Shown one piece after another: positions 50,944-61,700 of a stretch of 64,000 bases of DNA. Made by a program: the position numbers and the translations under genes. The notes beneath the pieces are model-generated. The model saw nothing but the letters and a program-made list of their open reading frames with translations, ran no database searches and was not told the DNA's origin. Within the stretch, counting starts at the first letter, position 1; the number at the start of each line of letters is the position of its first letter. Source of the DNA: Ruminococcus sp. AF41-9 (GTDB taxonomy: Bacteria; Bacillota; Clostridia; Lachnospirales; Lachnospiraceae); assembly GCF_003477525.1 (NCBI RefSeq), contig NZ_QUDO01000003.1, positions 101,988-165,987 on the forward strand, read 5' to 3'.

Positions 50944-52224
50944 TTATTTATTTCTATAAATGATATCGTCACGTCCCGGGCCATTGGAGATCATAGTGAT
51001 CGGGAATCCAATGTGTTCCTCTACGAACTCAATGTACTTCTTGCAGTTTTCCGGAAGATCTTCGTAATTCTTGATTCCACGGATATCGCATTTCCATCCT
51101 GGCAGAGTTTCCAGAACCGGTTTTGCTTTCTCAAGCAGAGTAGTTGTCGGGAATTCTGTAGTTACTTTTCCGTCGATCTCATATGCAGTACATACCGGAA
51201 TCTCATCCAGATATCCTAATACATCAAGAACTGTAAAAGCTACATCTGTAGTTCCCTGCAGACGGCATCCATATTTGGAAGCAACGCAGTCAAACCATCC
51301 CATACGTCTCGGACGTCCTGTAGTAGCACCGAATTCGCCGCCGTCACCGCCGCGTCTTCTCAGCTCATCTGCTTCTTCACCAAAGATTTCAGAAACAAAT
51401 GCACCTGCTCCTACTGCACTGGAATAAGCCTTGCATACAGTAACGATCTGTTTGATCTCGTATGGAGGAAGTCCTGCACCTACTGTGCCATATCCTGCCA
51501 GTGTGGAAGAAGAAGTAACCATCGGATAAATTCCGTGATCCGGGTCTTTCAGAGAACCAAGCTGTCCCTCGAGAAGAACTTCTTTGCCTTCTTTTAATGC
51601 ATTCCACAGATACAGGGAAACATCACATACATATGGCTCTACCATCTTCTTGTATTCCATCAGTTCTGCAAACAGTTCATCCGGATTCAAAAGCGGTTTA
51701 TGATATAAATGCTCCAGAAGAATGTTCTTTGTCTCACATACACTTGCAAGTTTTTCTCTCAGATGTTTTTCATCAAAAAGTTCGCTTACCTGGAAGCCGA
51801 TCTTTGCATATTTGTCTGAGTAGAACGGAGCGATACCGGATTTGGTTGATCCGAAAGATTTGCCGCCAAGACGTTCTTCTTCATATTGGTCAAACAGAAT
51901 ATGATATGGCATTACCATCTGTGCTCTCTCGGAGATCAGGATCTTCGGAGCCGGAACACCTCTGCTTACCACTTCATTATATTCTTTGAAAAATACCGGA
52001 ATATTCAAGGCAACACCGTTTCCGATCACGCTTGTAGTGTGATTATAGAACACACCTGACGGAAGGGTATGAAGTGCAAATTTACCATAATTGTTTACGA
52101 TTGTATGGCCTGCGTTTGCACCACCCTGAAATCTTACGATAATATCGGCTTTCTCAGCGAGCATATCGGTAATCTTACCTTTACCTTCATCTCCCCAGTT
52201 TGCACCAACAACTGCTTTTACCAT
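50944..52224 (-). CDS. purA: Adenylosuccinate synthase
   Basis: 426 residues. VVGANWGDEGKGKITDMLAE (P-loop-like GDEGKGK), QGGANAGHTI, TGRPRRMGWFDCVASKYGC and WKCDI. Converts IMP plus aspartate to adenylosuccinate with GTP. Followed by purB 50 bp downstream in the same orientation. Confidence 0.95.
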   Translation of the reverse strand: MVKAVVGANWGDEGKGKITDMLAEKADIIVRFQGGANAGHTIVNNYGKFALHTLPSGVFYNHTTSVIGNGVALNIPVFFKEYNEVVSRGVPAPKILISERAQMVMPYHILFDQYEEERLGGKSFGSTKSGIAPFYSDKYAKIGFQVSELFDEKHLREKLASVCETKNILLEHLYHKPLLNPDELFAELMEYKKMVEPYVCDVSLYLWNALKEGKEVLLEGQLGSLKDPDHGIYPMVTSSSTLAGYGTVGAGLPPYEIKQIVTVCKAYSSAVGAGAFVSEIFGEEADELRRRGGDGGEFGATTGRPRRMGWFDCVASKYGCRLQGTTDVAFTVLDVLGYLDEIPVCTAYEIDGKVTTEFPTTTLLEKAKPVLETLPGWKCDIRGIKNYEDLPENCKKYIEFVEEHIGFPITMISNGPGRDDIIYRNK

Positions 52225-52273
52225 TATAATTCCTCCTGTTTTTGTATTTTAACAATACGATTCACGCCTGATA

Positions 52274-53707
52274 TCAGACGTTGATCTCAGCCTTGATTCC
52301 CAGTAAGTCCTTGTGTGAATCCAGAATCGGCTGAACTACTTTGCTGACAAATCTCTCTGTCTGCTCTTTCGCACGGCCTACATATTTCTTCGGGTCCATG
52401 GATCTCTGAAGATCTTCCAGGGAAAGATTAAATGCAGGGTCTGCTGCGATCAGCTCAAGCAGATTATTGTCCTTGCCTTCTACTTTGACAGTCTTGCCTG
52501 CCTCCATAGAAAGTTCACGGATACGCTCATGAAGTTCCTGACGGTCACCGCCTGCCTTTACGGCATCCATCATGATATTCTCGGTAGCCATGAACGGAAG
52601 CTCTGCCATCATGTGTTTCTCGATTACCTTTGGATAAACCACAAGCCCGTCTACGACATTCAGACACAGATCAAGAATTCCATCGATCGCGAGGAATCCT
52701 TCCGGAATGCTCAGACGTTTGTTTGCGGAGTCATCCAGAGTTCTCTCAAACCACTGGGTTGCGGATGTGATTGCCGGATTCAGGGCATCTACCATCACGT
52801 ATCTGGAAAGGGAAGCAATTCGTTCACTTCTCATAGGATTTCTCTTATACGCCATTGCAGAGGAACCGATCTGTGATTTCTCAAATGGTTCTTCTACTTC
52901 CTTCAGATGCTGAAGAAGGCGGATATCATTTGACATCTTATGTGCACTTGCTGCGATTCCTGCAAGCACATTCAGTACACGGGTATCCACTTTACGGGAA
53001 TAGGTCTGTCCGGATACCGGATAGCATTCCTTAAAGCCCATCTTCTCTGCGATCATCGGATCGATCTTGTCGATCGTCTCCTGATCTCCGTCAAAGAGCT
53101 CCAGGAAACTTGCCTGTGTTCCAGTGGTTCCCTTAGATCCCAGAAGCTTCATGGTGCTCAGAACATATTCCAGATCCTCCAGGTCAAGAAGGAATTCCTG
53201 TGTCCAGAGTGTGGCACGTTTTCCTACTGTGGTAGGCTGTGCCGGCTGGAAGTGTGTGAAAGCCAGAGTCGGCTGCTCTTTATACTTATCTGCAAATGCA
53301 GAAAGTTCTGCGATCACATTCACCAGTTTCTTGCGTACCAGCTTTAACGCTTCTGTCATCACAATAATATCTGTATTATCTCCTACATAACAGGAGGTTG
53401 CTCCCAGATGGATGATTCCTTTGGCTTTCGGGCACTGTACTCCATAAGCATATACATGAGACATGACATCGTGACGTACCTGACGTTCACGTTCCTTGGC
53501 AACGTCATAATTGATATCTTCTGCATGCTCTTTCAGTTCATCGATCTGCTCCTGTGTAATGTTAAGGCCAAGCTCTTTCTCTGTCTCAGCAAGTGCGATC
53601 CAGAGTTTTCTCCATGTGCGGAATTTCATATCCGGAGAAAAAATGTACTGCATTTCTTTGCTGGCATAACGTTCTGATAAGGGACTTACATATCTGTCTG
53701 TACTCAT
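52274..53707 (-). CDS. purB: Adenylosuccinate lyase
   Basis: 477 residues. Signature SSAMAYKRNPMRSERIASLS, and LGATSCYVGDNTDI, TTVGKRATLWTQEFL. Acts twice in purine synthesis. Same operon region as purA, with its own promoter. Confidence 0.95.
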   Translation of the reverse strand: MSTDRYVSPLSERYASKEMQYIFSPDMKFRTWRKLWIALAETEKELGLNITQEQIDELKEHAEDINYDVAKERERQVRHDVMSHVYAYGVQCPKAKGIIHLGATSCYVGDNTDIIVMTEALKLVRKKLVNVIAELSAFADKYKEQPTLAFTHFQPAQPTTVGKRATLWTQEFLLDLEDLEYVLSTMKLLGSKGTTGTQASFLELFDGDQETIDKIDPMIAEKMGFKECYPVSGQTYSRKVDTRVLNVLAGIAASAHKMSNDIRLLQHLKEVEEPFEKSQIGSSAMAYKRNPMRSERIASLSRYVMVDALNPAITSATQWFERTLDDSANKRLSIPEGFLAIDGILDLCLNVVDGLVVYPKVIEKHMMAELPFMATENIMMDAVKAGGDRQELHERIRELSMEAGKTVKVEGKDNNLLELIAADPAFNLSLEDLQRSMDPKKYVGRAKEQTERFVSKVVQPILDSHKDLLGIKAEINV

Positions 53708-53796
53708 CTTGACTCTCCTGTCTTTATAGGATTTTTATAATCTTTTGCATCCTTTTATTTCGCTTCCATACGCAGTTATTTTCTGCGTACGTTGAA

Positions 53797-53825
53797 ATTA
53801 TATAACATCATTCTCCTAAAAGCAA
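53797..53825 (-). promoter_or_regulatory. purB promoter
   Basis: Minus strand TTGCTT (53825-53820), 17-bp gap, TATAAT (53802-53797). A TACGCAG/CTGCGTA hairpin follows in the leader at 53769-53789. Confidence 0.65.
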
Positions 53826-53836
53826 CCACAAAAACC

Positions 53837-54522
53837 TTATCCCTGATGGAATTTGCCAAGAAACTCCTTCATTCGCGCATGTTCTGAGGCAAATACCTCC
53901 TGCGGGGTTCCCTCCACAGCAATCAGCCCCTTGTCCATAAAGATGATATGATCGGAAATATCTCTTGCAAAAGTCATCTCATGAGTAACGATCACCATGG
54001 TGATATGCTGTGCTGCCAGCTCTTTGATCACTTTCAGGATCTCACTGGTCAGCTCCGGGTCAAGAGCGGAAGTCGGTTCATCAAAGAACAGAATCTTCGG
54101 GTTCATGCAAAGGGCTCTTGCAATGGAAACCCTCTGCTGCTGACCGCCGGAAAGCTGGAACGGATATGCATTCTCCCTGTCTGCCAGTCCCATCTGTTTC
54201 AGCAGAACTCTTGCCTGGGCATAGACTTCTTCTTTCTTTCTTTTCTGCACACGGATCGGTGCATCTGTGATATTTTTCAGTACGGAAAATGGGGGAAAAG
54301 GTTGAAATTCTGAAATACCAGTCCCACCTCTCCCTGTTTGATGATCTCGCCGCTGTCCGGTGTCTCAAGTCCTGTGGCGCAGCGAAGAAGAGTAGATTTT
54401 CCGGAGCCGGAAGGTCCGATAATACTTAATACTTCTCCTTCTTCCACAGAAAGAGAAATATCTTTCAGTACCTCCAGACTGCCGAAGCTCTTTTTGATAT
54501 GCTTCATTTCAAATAATTTCAT
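53837..54522 (-). pseudogene. Polar amino-acid ABC transporter ATPase (GlnQ-like), frameshifted
   Basis: N-terminal part (54277-54522): MKLFEMKHIKKSFGSLEVLK, Walker A GPSGSGKST, Q-loop LVFQNFNLFPHF. C-terminal part (53837-54250): LSGGQQQRVSIARAL, Walker B FDEPTSALDP, H-loop THEMTFAR. One missing A at 54286-54289 (AAAA instead of AAAAA on the plus strand) explains the split. ~228 residues when joined. Powers uptake of an amino acid together with permease and binding protein upstream. Confidence 0.88.
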
Positions 54523-54603
54523 ATGAATGATCCTCTCAGACTGTTACTGTTCTCCATCATCCTGCGACCGGACAGTAACTTCCTTGTTTCTTTTCTACGG
54601 TAA

Positions 54604-55254
54604 TTAACGATAATAATTTAATTTCTTCTCAATCTTATCCATCACGATCGCAACCAGCAGGTTAAAGATAAAGTAAAATACTGCTGCGATCACAAACGGC
54701 ATCATGGTCGTCTGTGCGCTGGCGATCTGTTTGGCAATGGTAAACATTTCCGCTACCGCCACGACAAAAGCCAGGGAAGTATCTTTTACCAGTGTGATCA
54801 CCTCGTTTGTCACAGACGGAAGGATTCTTTTAAATACCTGCGGCAGGATGATCCGGAAGAAGGTCTGCGCCTTGCTGTATCCCAGAATCTTTGCAGCTTC
54901 ATACTGTCCCACGGAAATGGATTCGATCCCGCCTCTGTAAATCTCCGCAAAATAAGCGGCATAGTTGATACTGAAAGCAATAAATACTGCGATCAGACTG
55001 TATCCCATGGAAATACGGATACCGAAAATAAAATATGGTCCAAAATAGACAACCATCAACTGAAGCATCAGCGGGGTTCCTCGCATGACAGAAATGTATG
55101 CGGAAACAATTCCCCGGATCACCGGGTTCTTTGACATTCTTCCAAAGCAGATCAGAAGACCGAGCGGTAATGAAAAAAGCAGTGTCACCACAAAAATCTC
55201 CACTGACACCACCATACCACCGGCAAGCTGCTGCAGCATTACACTTAAAGACAT
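54604..55254 (-). CDS. Polar amino-acid ABC permease
   Basis: 216 residues. Five membrane helices and the family EAA loop (YEAAKILGYSKAQTFFRIIL). MRGTPLMLQLMVVYFGP is typical of HisM/GlnP permeases. Confidence 0.92.
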   Translation of the reverse strand: MSLSVMLQQLAGGMVVSVEIFVVTLLFSLPLGLLICFGRMSKNPVIRGIVSAYISVMRGTPLMLQLMVVYFGPYFIFGIRISMGYSLIAVFIAFSINYAAYFAEIYRGGIESISVGQYEAAKILGYSKAQTFFRIILPQVFKRILPSVTNEVITLVKDTSLAFVVAVAEMFTIAKQIASAQTTMMPFVIAAVFYFIFNLLVAIVMDKIEKKLNYYR

Positions 55255-55286
55255 AAGTTTTCCTCCAAAAAATATTTCGTTACTGT

Positions 55287-55440
55287 CCGTACTTATTCTG
55301 TTCTCAGTAACACGCTTCGCGATGCACAGAATTTATGCTAATCGCATAAATTCGCGCCATATGTCTCGGGTTTTCTGTGACCTTCGCTCACAAAAAACAC
55401 CTCGCGGGATATTACCAGTGAACAGTAACCAGTAACCGTT
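55287..55440. repeat. Intergenic hairpin-rich repeat-like element
   Basis: A ~150-bp stretch in the 306-bp gap between permease and binding-protein genes with a perfect AATTTATGC/GCATAAATT hairpin (55330-55352), GC-rich blocks, and TTACTG/CAGTAA ends. Its terminal GTGAACAGTAAC (55418-55429) recurs at 49966-49977. Looks like a MITE or REP-type element. Confidence 0.45.
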
Positions 55441-55467
55441 TCAATTCCAATTTCTGTTGTACAGTAA

Positions 55468-55502
55468 GAACAGAGGGTTCATATCATATGACCCCTCTGT
55501 TC
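55468..55502. terminator. Terminator after the binding-protein gene
   Basis: GAACAGAGGG pairs with CCCTCTGTTC (10 bp). Confidence 0.7.
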
Positions 55503-55560
55503 TGTCCTTATCCCGGACGTTCTGTACTTCCCGTCCGGCGACATTTTTATTTTTTACTGA

Positions 55561-56451
55561 TTATTCTGCATCTTCCTCAGCTTCAGCATCTGTCTCAGCA
55601 GCCTCATCTTCAGAAGCATCATCTGTTTCTTCTGCATCAGCAGCTTTTGTGTCATCGTCATCACCGATGCAAAGCATATCTGCAACTTCATATTTCTCTG
55701 CAAGTTTGTCAACTTCACCTGCATCATAAAGTTTCAGCACTTCTGCCCATACAGTGTCTTTCAGTTCGTCATTGCCCTTTGCAAATCCGATTCCGTACTG
55801 TTCGCTCTGAATCGGCTCGTCGAGGATCACATATTTGCCCTCTTCTCTCTGGGAAAGCTGATATTTCGCTACTCCGATATCTACGGCAATGGCATCTGCC
55901 GCACCGGAATCCAGATTCATAAATGCAGTGTTGTAATCCGGGTTCTCTGTCAGGGAACCAAAACTTGCGGTCAGATCTTTGTTGTCATCGCTGTTTAAGG
56001 CATCCAGTGCTGCGGAAGCCGCCTGTACAACAACGTTCTTACCGGCCAGATCATCCAGTTTCTCAATACCGGAATCAGCAGCTACGACCATAACCTGCTC
56101 ATTATTCAGATATGGATCAGACCATGTATAGTCATCTTCACGTCCGTTGATGGTAAATCCGTTCCAGATACAGTCGATAGAGCCGGAATTCAGCTCCATA
56201 TCCTTGGAATCCCAGTTGATCGGTTTCTTCACTAATTCCCAGCCAAGATTATCGCATACTTCCTGCGCAAGGTCGAGGTCAAATCCTACATAATCTCCGT
56301 TATCATCCTTATATCCGAAAGGAGGATACTCTGCATCAAATCCTACAGTTAATGTCTTGCTGTCAGCATCTGCATATACAGAAACAACTCCTGTCATCAT
56401 AGATGCTGCCATAATACCTGCCATGAGTACTGCCAAAGATCTCTTTTTCAT
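55561..56451 (-). CDS. Polar amino-acid ABC substrate-binding protein
   Basis: 296 residues from ATG 56451 (MKKRSLAVLMAGIMAASMMT). SBP_bac_3 fold: LTVGFDAEYPPFGYKDDNGD, FTINGREDDYTWSDPYL, and YGIGFAKGNDELKDTV. The signal peptide lacks a lipobox Cys, odd for a Gram-positive binding protein. A ~30-residue Asp/Glu/Ala tail (DTKAADAEETDDASEDEAAE) ends the protein. Upstream of the permease and ATPase. Confidence 0.9.
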   Translation of the reverse strand: MKKRSLAVLMAGIMAASMMTGVVSVYADADSKTLTVGFDAEYPPFGYKDDNGDYVGFDLDLAQEVCDNLGWELVKKPINWDSKDMELNSGSIDCIWNGFTINGREDDYTWSDPYLNNEQVMVVAADSGIEKLDDLAGKNVVVQAASAALDALNSDDNKDLTASFGSLTENPDYNTAFMNLDSGAADAIAVDIGVAKYQLSQREEGKYVILDEPIQSEQYGIGFAKGNDELKDTVWAEVLKLYDAGEVDKLAEKYEVADMLCIGDDDDTKAADAEETDDASEDEAAETDAEAEEDAE

Positions 56452-56585
56452 GATAAATATCTCCTCTTTATCCGTTTTGTTATTTATCACACAGCCACTC
56501 TACCATGTGAAAGTATGAGTTAATACTATCACACACATCGTTTTCTGTCAACATGATATCAAAGGCAAACATTCACAAAAATAAA

Positions 56586-56612
56586 TCAGAGGCAGAATCT
56601 TTCTGCCCCTGA
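56586..56612. terminator. Hairpin after the TPR-like gene
   Basis: TCAGAGGCAGAA and TTCTGCCCCTGA, one mismatch. Confidence 0.6.
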
Positions 56613-56636
56613 CATCCGGATACCATCTTATTCTGT

Positions 56637-57415
56637 TTATGACCCCGTAGTCCTGTGGTAATCTTTCATCAGGTCTTCCAGCATTGCACCAGATTCTCTT
56701 CCCTCAACCGGTTTCTCCGGGATCTTCTCAAACTCTTTCCATGCTTCCTTCAGCTCTTTTTTCAGTTCTTCTGTGATCTTCAGTTCTGACACTCTGTGTT
56801 CATAATCTTTCTTATTGCGGGTGTTTCTGTATGCCAGAAGATACGTTTTCAGTGTTGTCTGAGACTGGCTTTTTCATAGGAAACCCAGAAACATTCCAGT
56901 GCCTTCTCCATCTGGAAAAGATAGCTGTAGGCACATCCCAGATTATACAGCACATCAGCCGCAAAATCCGTTCTCTCAGAGTCCGGATTCTGTTCCAGAA
57001 GTTTCTGGTACACCTGAATGGCATTGACATACATCCGGTTCTCCACCAGGCAGTCTCCTTTTCGTTTCTGGCGCAGTGCCGGACTCTCCTGATTCAGCAG
57101 TGCCATACGGCTGTTCAGGTTCTTCAGTTCCTCATAAGTCAGATAATTGATCTCTTTAAAAATCGGATACAGCACATCTTCCGCATTGGTATAATTCTGC
57201 AGCTTCGGTCTTAATTTCGCTGCCAGCTTCGGCAGCTCCAGTTCCTGCTGAATCCACATACACAGTTCTTCATTGATGACCGACGCATCGATCAGGTAAA
57301 GGTTATGGTACAGATAATAACAGAGCTCTTCTATGGAATAAATATTCGTACTGATATTCTCAATAAAATACGGACGTTCTGCTTTCTTTGTCTGACATAA
57401 AATATATCCACTCAT
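56637..57415 (-). pseudogene. TPR-like protein of the DUF5716/5717 locus, C-terminus frameshifted
   Basis: N-terminal part (56849-57415): SGYILCQTKKAERPYFIENI, IYSIEELCYYLYHNLYLIDA, and CAYSYLFQMEKALECFWVSY, tetratricopeptide-like. The remaining ~75 residues (TYLLAYRNTRNKKDYEHRVS to DYHRTTGS) are in another frame; one A missing at 56870-56874 joins them. Overall ~258 residues. Belongs with the two following genes; role unknown. Confidence 0.75.
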
Positions 57416-57428
57416 CTGCTCATCCCCC

Positions 57429-58673
57429 TTACCATTCTACGGTCTCTGTCCAGACCTTGCCGCTCGAAGGGAACATTTCCCCGAAGCCTAAATCTCTCAC
57501 AGTCACTCTGCATTCTTTCTGAGAAACATAGTGAAGTTCCAGAGAAAGTCTTGTTGTCTTATTCGGGCGGTGCGGGATTCCCGGAAGCATCATTCCTACC
57601 CTGCGCTTCTCCGGTCTGTCAAAGGTACTGATGATAAAAACCAGTTCCTCCGTATTGTCCAGGATCAGTTCACAGGAAGCATGGCAGTCATACCAGTTAT
57701 TTCCATTCTCGATCAGCGGATAATAGGCAGGTGAACCCATCACCCGCATTTCCATTCCCACATCTGCCATGACCAGAGAGTCACTGAGAAAACGATATCC
57801 CTTTAAAACCTTGTCTTCCAGCTTCTCTTTTCCTGCTGCACAGGCACCTTTTGCAAACAGATTGTTTCCATAAAATACCCTGCGTTTCTGGAAACAGAGA
57901 ATCTTTACAGACTGAACTGCCCAGTCCTGGGAAAATCCCTCTCCTGTGATCTGAATACTGGAAAAGAGATCTTTTCCCAGTGTTTTCTGCACAAATTTGC
58001 AGAATTCCGAATCTCTTTTTTCTCCTTCTTCCGGAAGTTCTGTCTCCACCGGCTCCTCAAGCTTCACCACAACCGGCTTGCTGCTTCCGTCCAGAGTCAT
58101 TTTGCGGAAAGAAACACTCTTTGGCGTAAATGCATACCAGGCAACACTGCGGTTCCAGGTTTCCTGCGCTGGGAAAGAATATAATAATAAAAACTCTCTC
58201 CATAGTCCTGCAGTAAATACTGCTCTTTTACAAATCCAAGGTCTGCGAATGCTTTCTGAAAATTTTCCACCTGCACAGGAGTCAGCTCCTGCAAGGTTAC
58301 GGTTACACATTTGATATTTTTGACCAGTTCCGTGATTCCCAGAAATTTCAGCATTCCCTTCAGAAACTGAGCCAACAGCTCCCAGGGTGCAAGATCCTGC
58401 CCCTCTACCAGCACCGTATCTCTCTTTTCACTGATCCCGTAGATATCACTGATCATGATTCCGCCTTTTCCCGGCAAAATACTGTGCTTCGAGTCCTACG
58501 CAGTAGTCCTTCTGTTCCGGTCTTCTGCACAGGCAGGTTGGTGCTTCATATTCATTTCCGCCGGCTTTCAAGGAAAGAGAACGGGGTTCTCCTCCCTTGC
58601 GGTCATAATAACAAATCTGGGAATATTCTCTGCCAAAATCAATTCCCACTATCAAGTCACGAATTTCGTTCAT
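57429..58673 (-). pseudogene. DUF5716 protein (Hsp70/actin-like fold), split by two indels
   Basis: Three frames form one protein: DLIVGIDFGREYSQICYYDR (phosphate-1 motif of the actin/Hsp70 fold) up to EAQYFAG; GGIMISDIYGISEKRDTVLV (second frame) to YYYILSQR; and ETWNRSVAWYAFTPKSVSFR (third frame) to the end. Breaks at about 58479-58486 and 58164-58168. The neighbour DUF5717 gene makes the family call firm. Function unknown; the pair may be a nucleotide-dependent machine with the large helical partner. Confidence 0.78.
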
Positions 58674-58794
58674 CTGTTCCTCCTGCCAGGATCGTCAGGC
58701 AAAGTCAAGCAAGTCCCCACCCACTGCTTATTGCTTTTCGCAATTAAAACAGGGGACTTACTTGATTCGGTTAAATCTCTGCCTCACGTTCTGG

Positions 58795-61700
58795 TTAAAC
58801 TTCCTGCGTTTCTTTTTTTATGGTAAACATACTTTCCACATACTGTTCCTGTCTGAAATACTTCTTCATCTGGGAAAGCACTTCCTGTTCCTTGTCCAGT
58901 CTGTGAGCGGAAAGCATCTGATTGATCATCTGATACTTGCTTACCGGAGTTCCTTCCACTTTATTCATGGTGATCACCCGTTCCTGTGTCTGAGTGACTT
59001 TGTCACCGATCTCTGCCTTGAAATAGTAATGCAGAGTCTCACCGTAAAACAGGGTAAATGTCTTTGCAAAAATACCCTCATACAGATTTCGCAGCGGTTC
59101 TGTCTGATATCTGGCCTCTTTTCCAAGACCTGCATCCAGTGCATAGTAAAGTGTCACTTTCGCCTTCGGGTCTGTGTGATATTCCACAAAAGTTTTGTCA
59201 TCAAGCTGATACGGACTCAGCAGAGAAACCGGAAGTTTTTTGAAAAATGCAAACTCCATTCCTTTCTTTACACATTTCTGCAGAATCTCTTTCTCCATTT
59301 CAAGCTGTTCCTGATCCAGGCTTTTTTCTTTTGCAAAAGCCTCAAACAGTGCCAGACTGCACACAAAATCTACCGGCCATTCCTCTTTGCAGGCAAGTTC
59401 CAGTCTCTCTCTGACAAACGGACTCATCGGATATTCCTTTACGAACACTCCGTAAGCCACCTGTGTCAGATAAGCACTGACAACGGACTCTTTTCCCGTA
59501 TGTTTTACATAATCTTCTAAAATCTTCTCTCCCTCTTTCCGGTAGTCAGAAGTAAACATCAGAAGTTCCAGAAGTTTCTCATCCAGGTCATAGGTGTCCA
59601 TCTCAAAGCCCTGCGCACTTTTCCACACGGACAACATCTCGTTCACCGGTCCGAAACGGAAATCCATCAGGTATTTCAGGATCACCTCATCATATTTGCC
59701 ATGTCTGTAAATATCAGAAGCAAGTGCCAGAAGTTCTTCATCCTCTGCCATGTCGCAGCGGATCAGCATTCTGCTGGTAAGCTTCAGAAGGCTCTCTGTG
59801 CGCAGACCTTCATAACCAAACTCTGAAATGACCGCCATCGCCTGTACAAAAAGTCCTCTGGCGATCAGAATCTCCAGAAGGCTGGTTCTGTCCACTGCCG
59901 CATATGCCTTATAATCCATCTGTTTCAGATAATCGTCCAGATCCTCTCCCCGGATATTTGCACTGTAATAGTCAAGAAGTTTCTTTCTGATACTTCTCTG
60001 GTATTCATCGGAAAAATCCTTCGTCTCTGTGATCCTCTGGAAAATCTGCAGATTCGAACGGTCAATCTCTGTATTCTCACAGTAATGAAGGATCAGCCCC
60101 GGCTCTCTTACTTCCTGCTCAAGTACTTTCTTCACCAGTTCCCGTTCGTCAAAGAGTTTCTTCATATTATAATCTACCGTGGAAGCATAACGTCTCTGTT
60201 TTGCATCCTGGAATAAGATCACCGCATCCTCTGTGTAAATCCTCGGATATGCCACACCCTGAATACACGGATAACTTTCCTCCTCCCGGAGCTGGTCATG
60301 GCGTACGATAACATAACGTACCTTCGGATCATCGCAGTATAAACGGTGTGTAAACATTTTCTCCGCGATCAGTTCTGCACGTCCCGGAGTTTTCGGATCA
60401 CTCAGAAATTCCTGATATAAGACTGCATAGTTGGCATTCATTTTGCCTTCTTTTGCCTTCTGTATGGCAAACTTCTCCATATGTTCCTCATAGTCCTCAT
60501 AAGTCTGAGGCTGACGGAACTTATTTCCCACGATGCTGGCATAGATAAAGGCTTTTTTGTCATCACCGAGAGAACTGTTATTATAGGTAAAATACATCAG
60601 CAGCGGCTTCGGCAGCTCTCTCTGATAGGAAGTATCCATCGTCTCCACATAATATTCATAAAGTCTGGTCAGGCGGAGTCCTCTGTCCACTGCCAGGGCA
60701 AACCAGCGGAAATACTCCGGCTCTCTTGGATTCCCCAGCATAATATAACGACAGATCGCCTCCAGCGTATCATCGGAAGGAAAAGCATCGTATCCCATTG
60801 CCATCGCCTGATACATACTCTTGTTAAATTCCTTTTCGTAACCGGTCAGATAGGCAAAGCGCATCACCAGTTCTTCGGTAAGCATCTGTTTTCTTCCTGC
60901 CAGCAGAAAGACCTGCGCCCAGAAACCGCTCATTCTGTGAAGAAGAGTCATATCTCTGCTGATATACTTCCACGCTTCCAGATAAAGGAAGGGGCTTCTG
61001 CATCCTCTCTCAAACTGCTCTTCCATCATAAATACGATCCTGGATGTGGAGCCAATGCTCTCCGGCGCCATCTGAAGCAGAATCCAGAACAGCAGGAAGC
61101 TGTCCTCTTTCTGCATATAAAAGCTCTGCAGTCTTCTCACTGCCTGATCTTTATCCTTATATAAGCCTGTCAGATTACACAGATACAGATAAACCCCGGC
61201 AAGTTCCAGATTTTCTTTAAATAACTGTCTGTTCTGAAATCTTCCCAGAATTTCCTCTGCCTGTTCATCATTTCCCTCCACATGGGAAATATATGCCTCA
61301 TACATCTGATATTCCGGGTAATCACAGCCCGATTCCTTAAGCTGATTCAGTAGAAAGTGGCTGCTTCCGCTCCAGGTTTTCAGTTCCATCCGGTTACAGG
61401 AATACTCCAGAAAATCCCTCATCAGGGAAAGTTTCTGCTGTTTCTCATGAACATCTACTTTTAACTGTACCTTCGGTTCTCTGGAAGCGGTAATACGGTA
61501 AGTCAGTTCCTGATAAGGACTTCTCACCACGATCTCACCAAACTGTCTTCCTTTTGGCAGAACATCTTTATGAATGACATACTCCACCTGATAATAACTT
61601 CCGATAAAATCCTCATCCGTCACTACATACTTCGGAACCTCCAGAAAGTCTCCCTTTGCTTCCACTTCCAGTCTCAGATGTCCCCAGCCATTCTTCTGAA

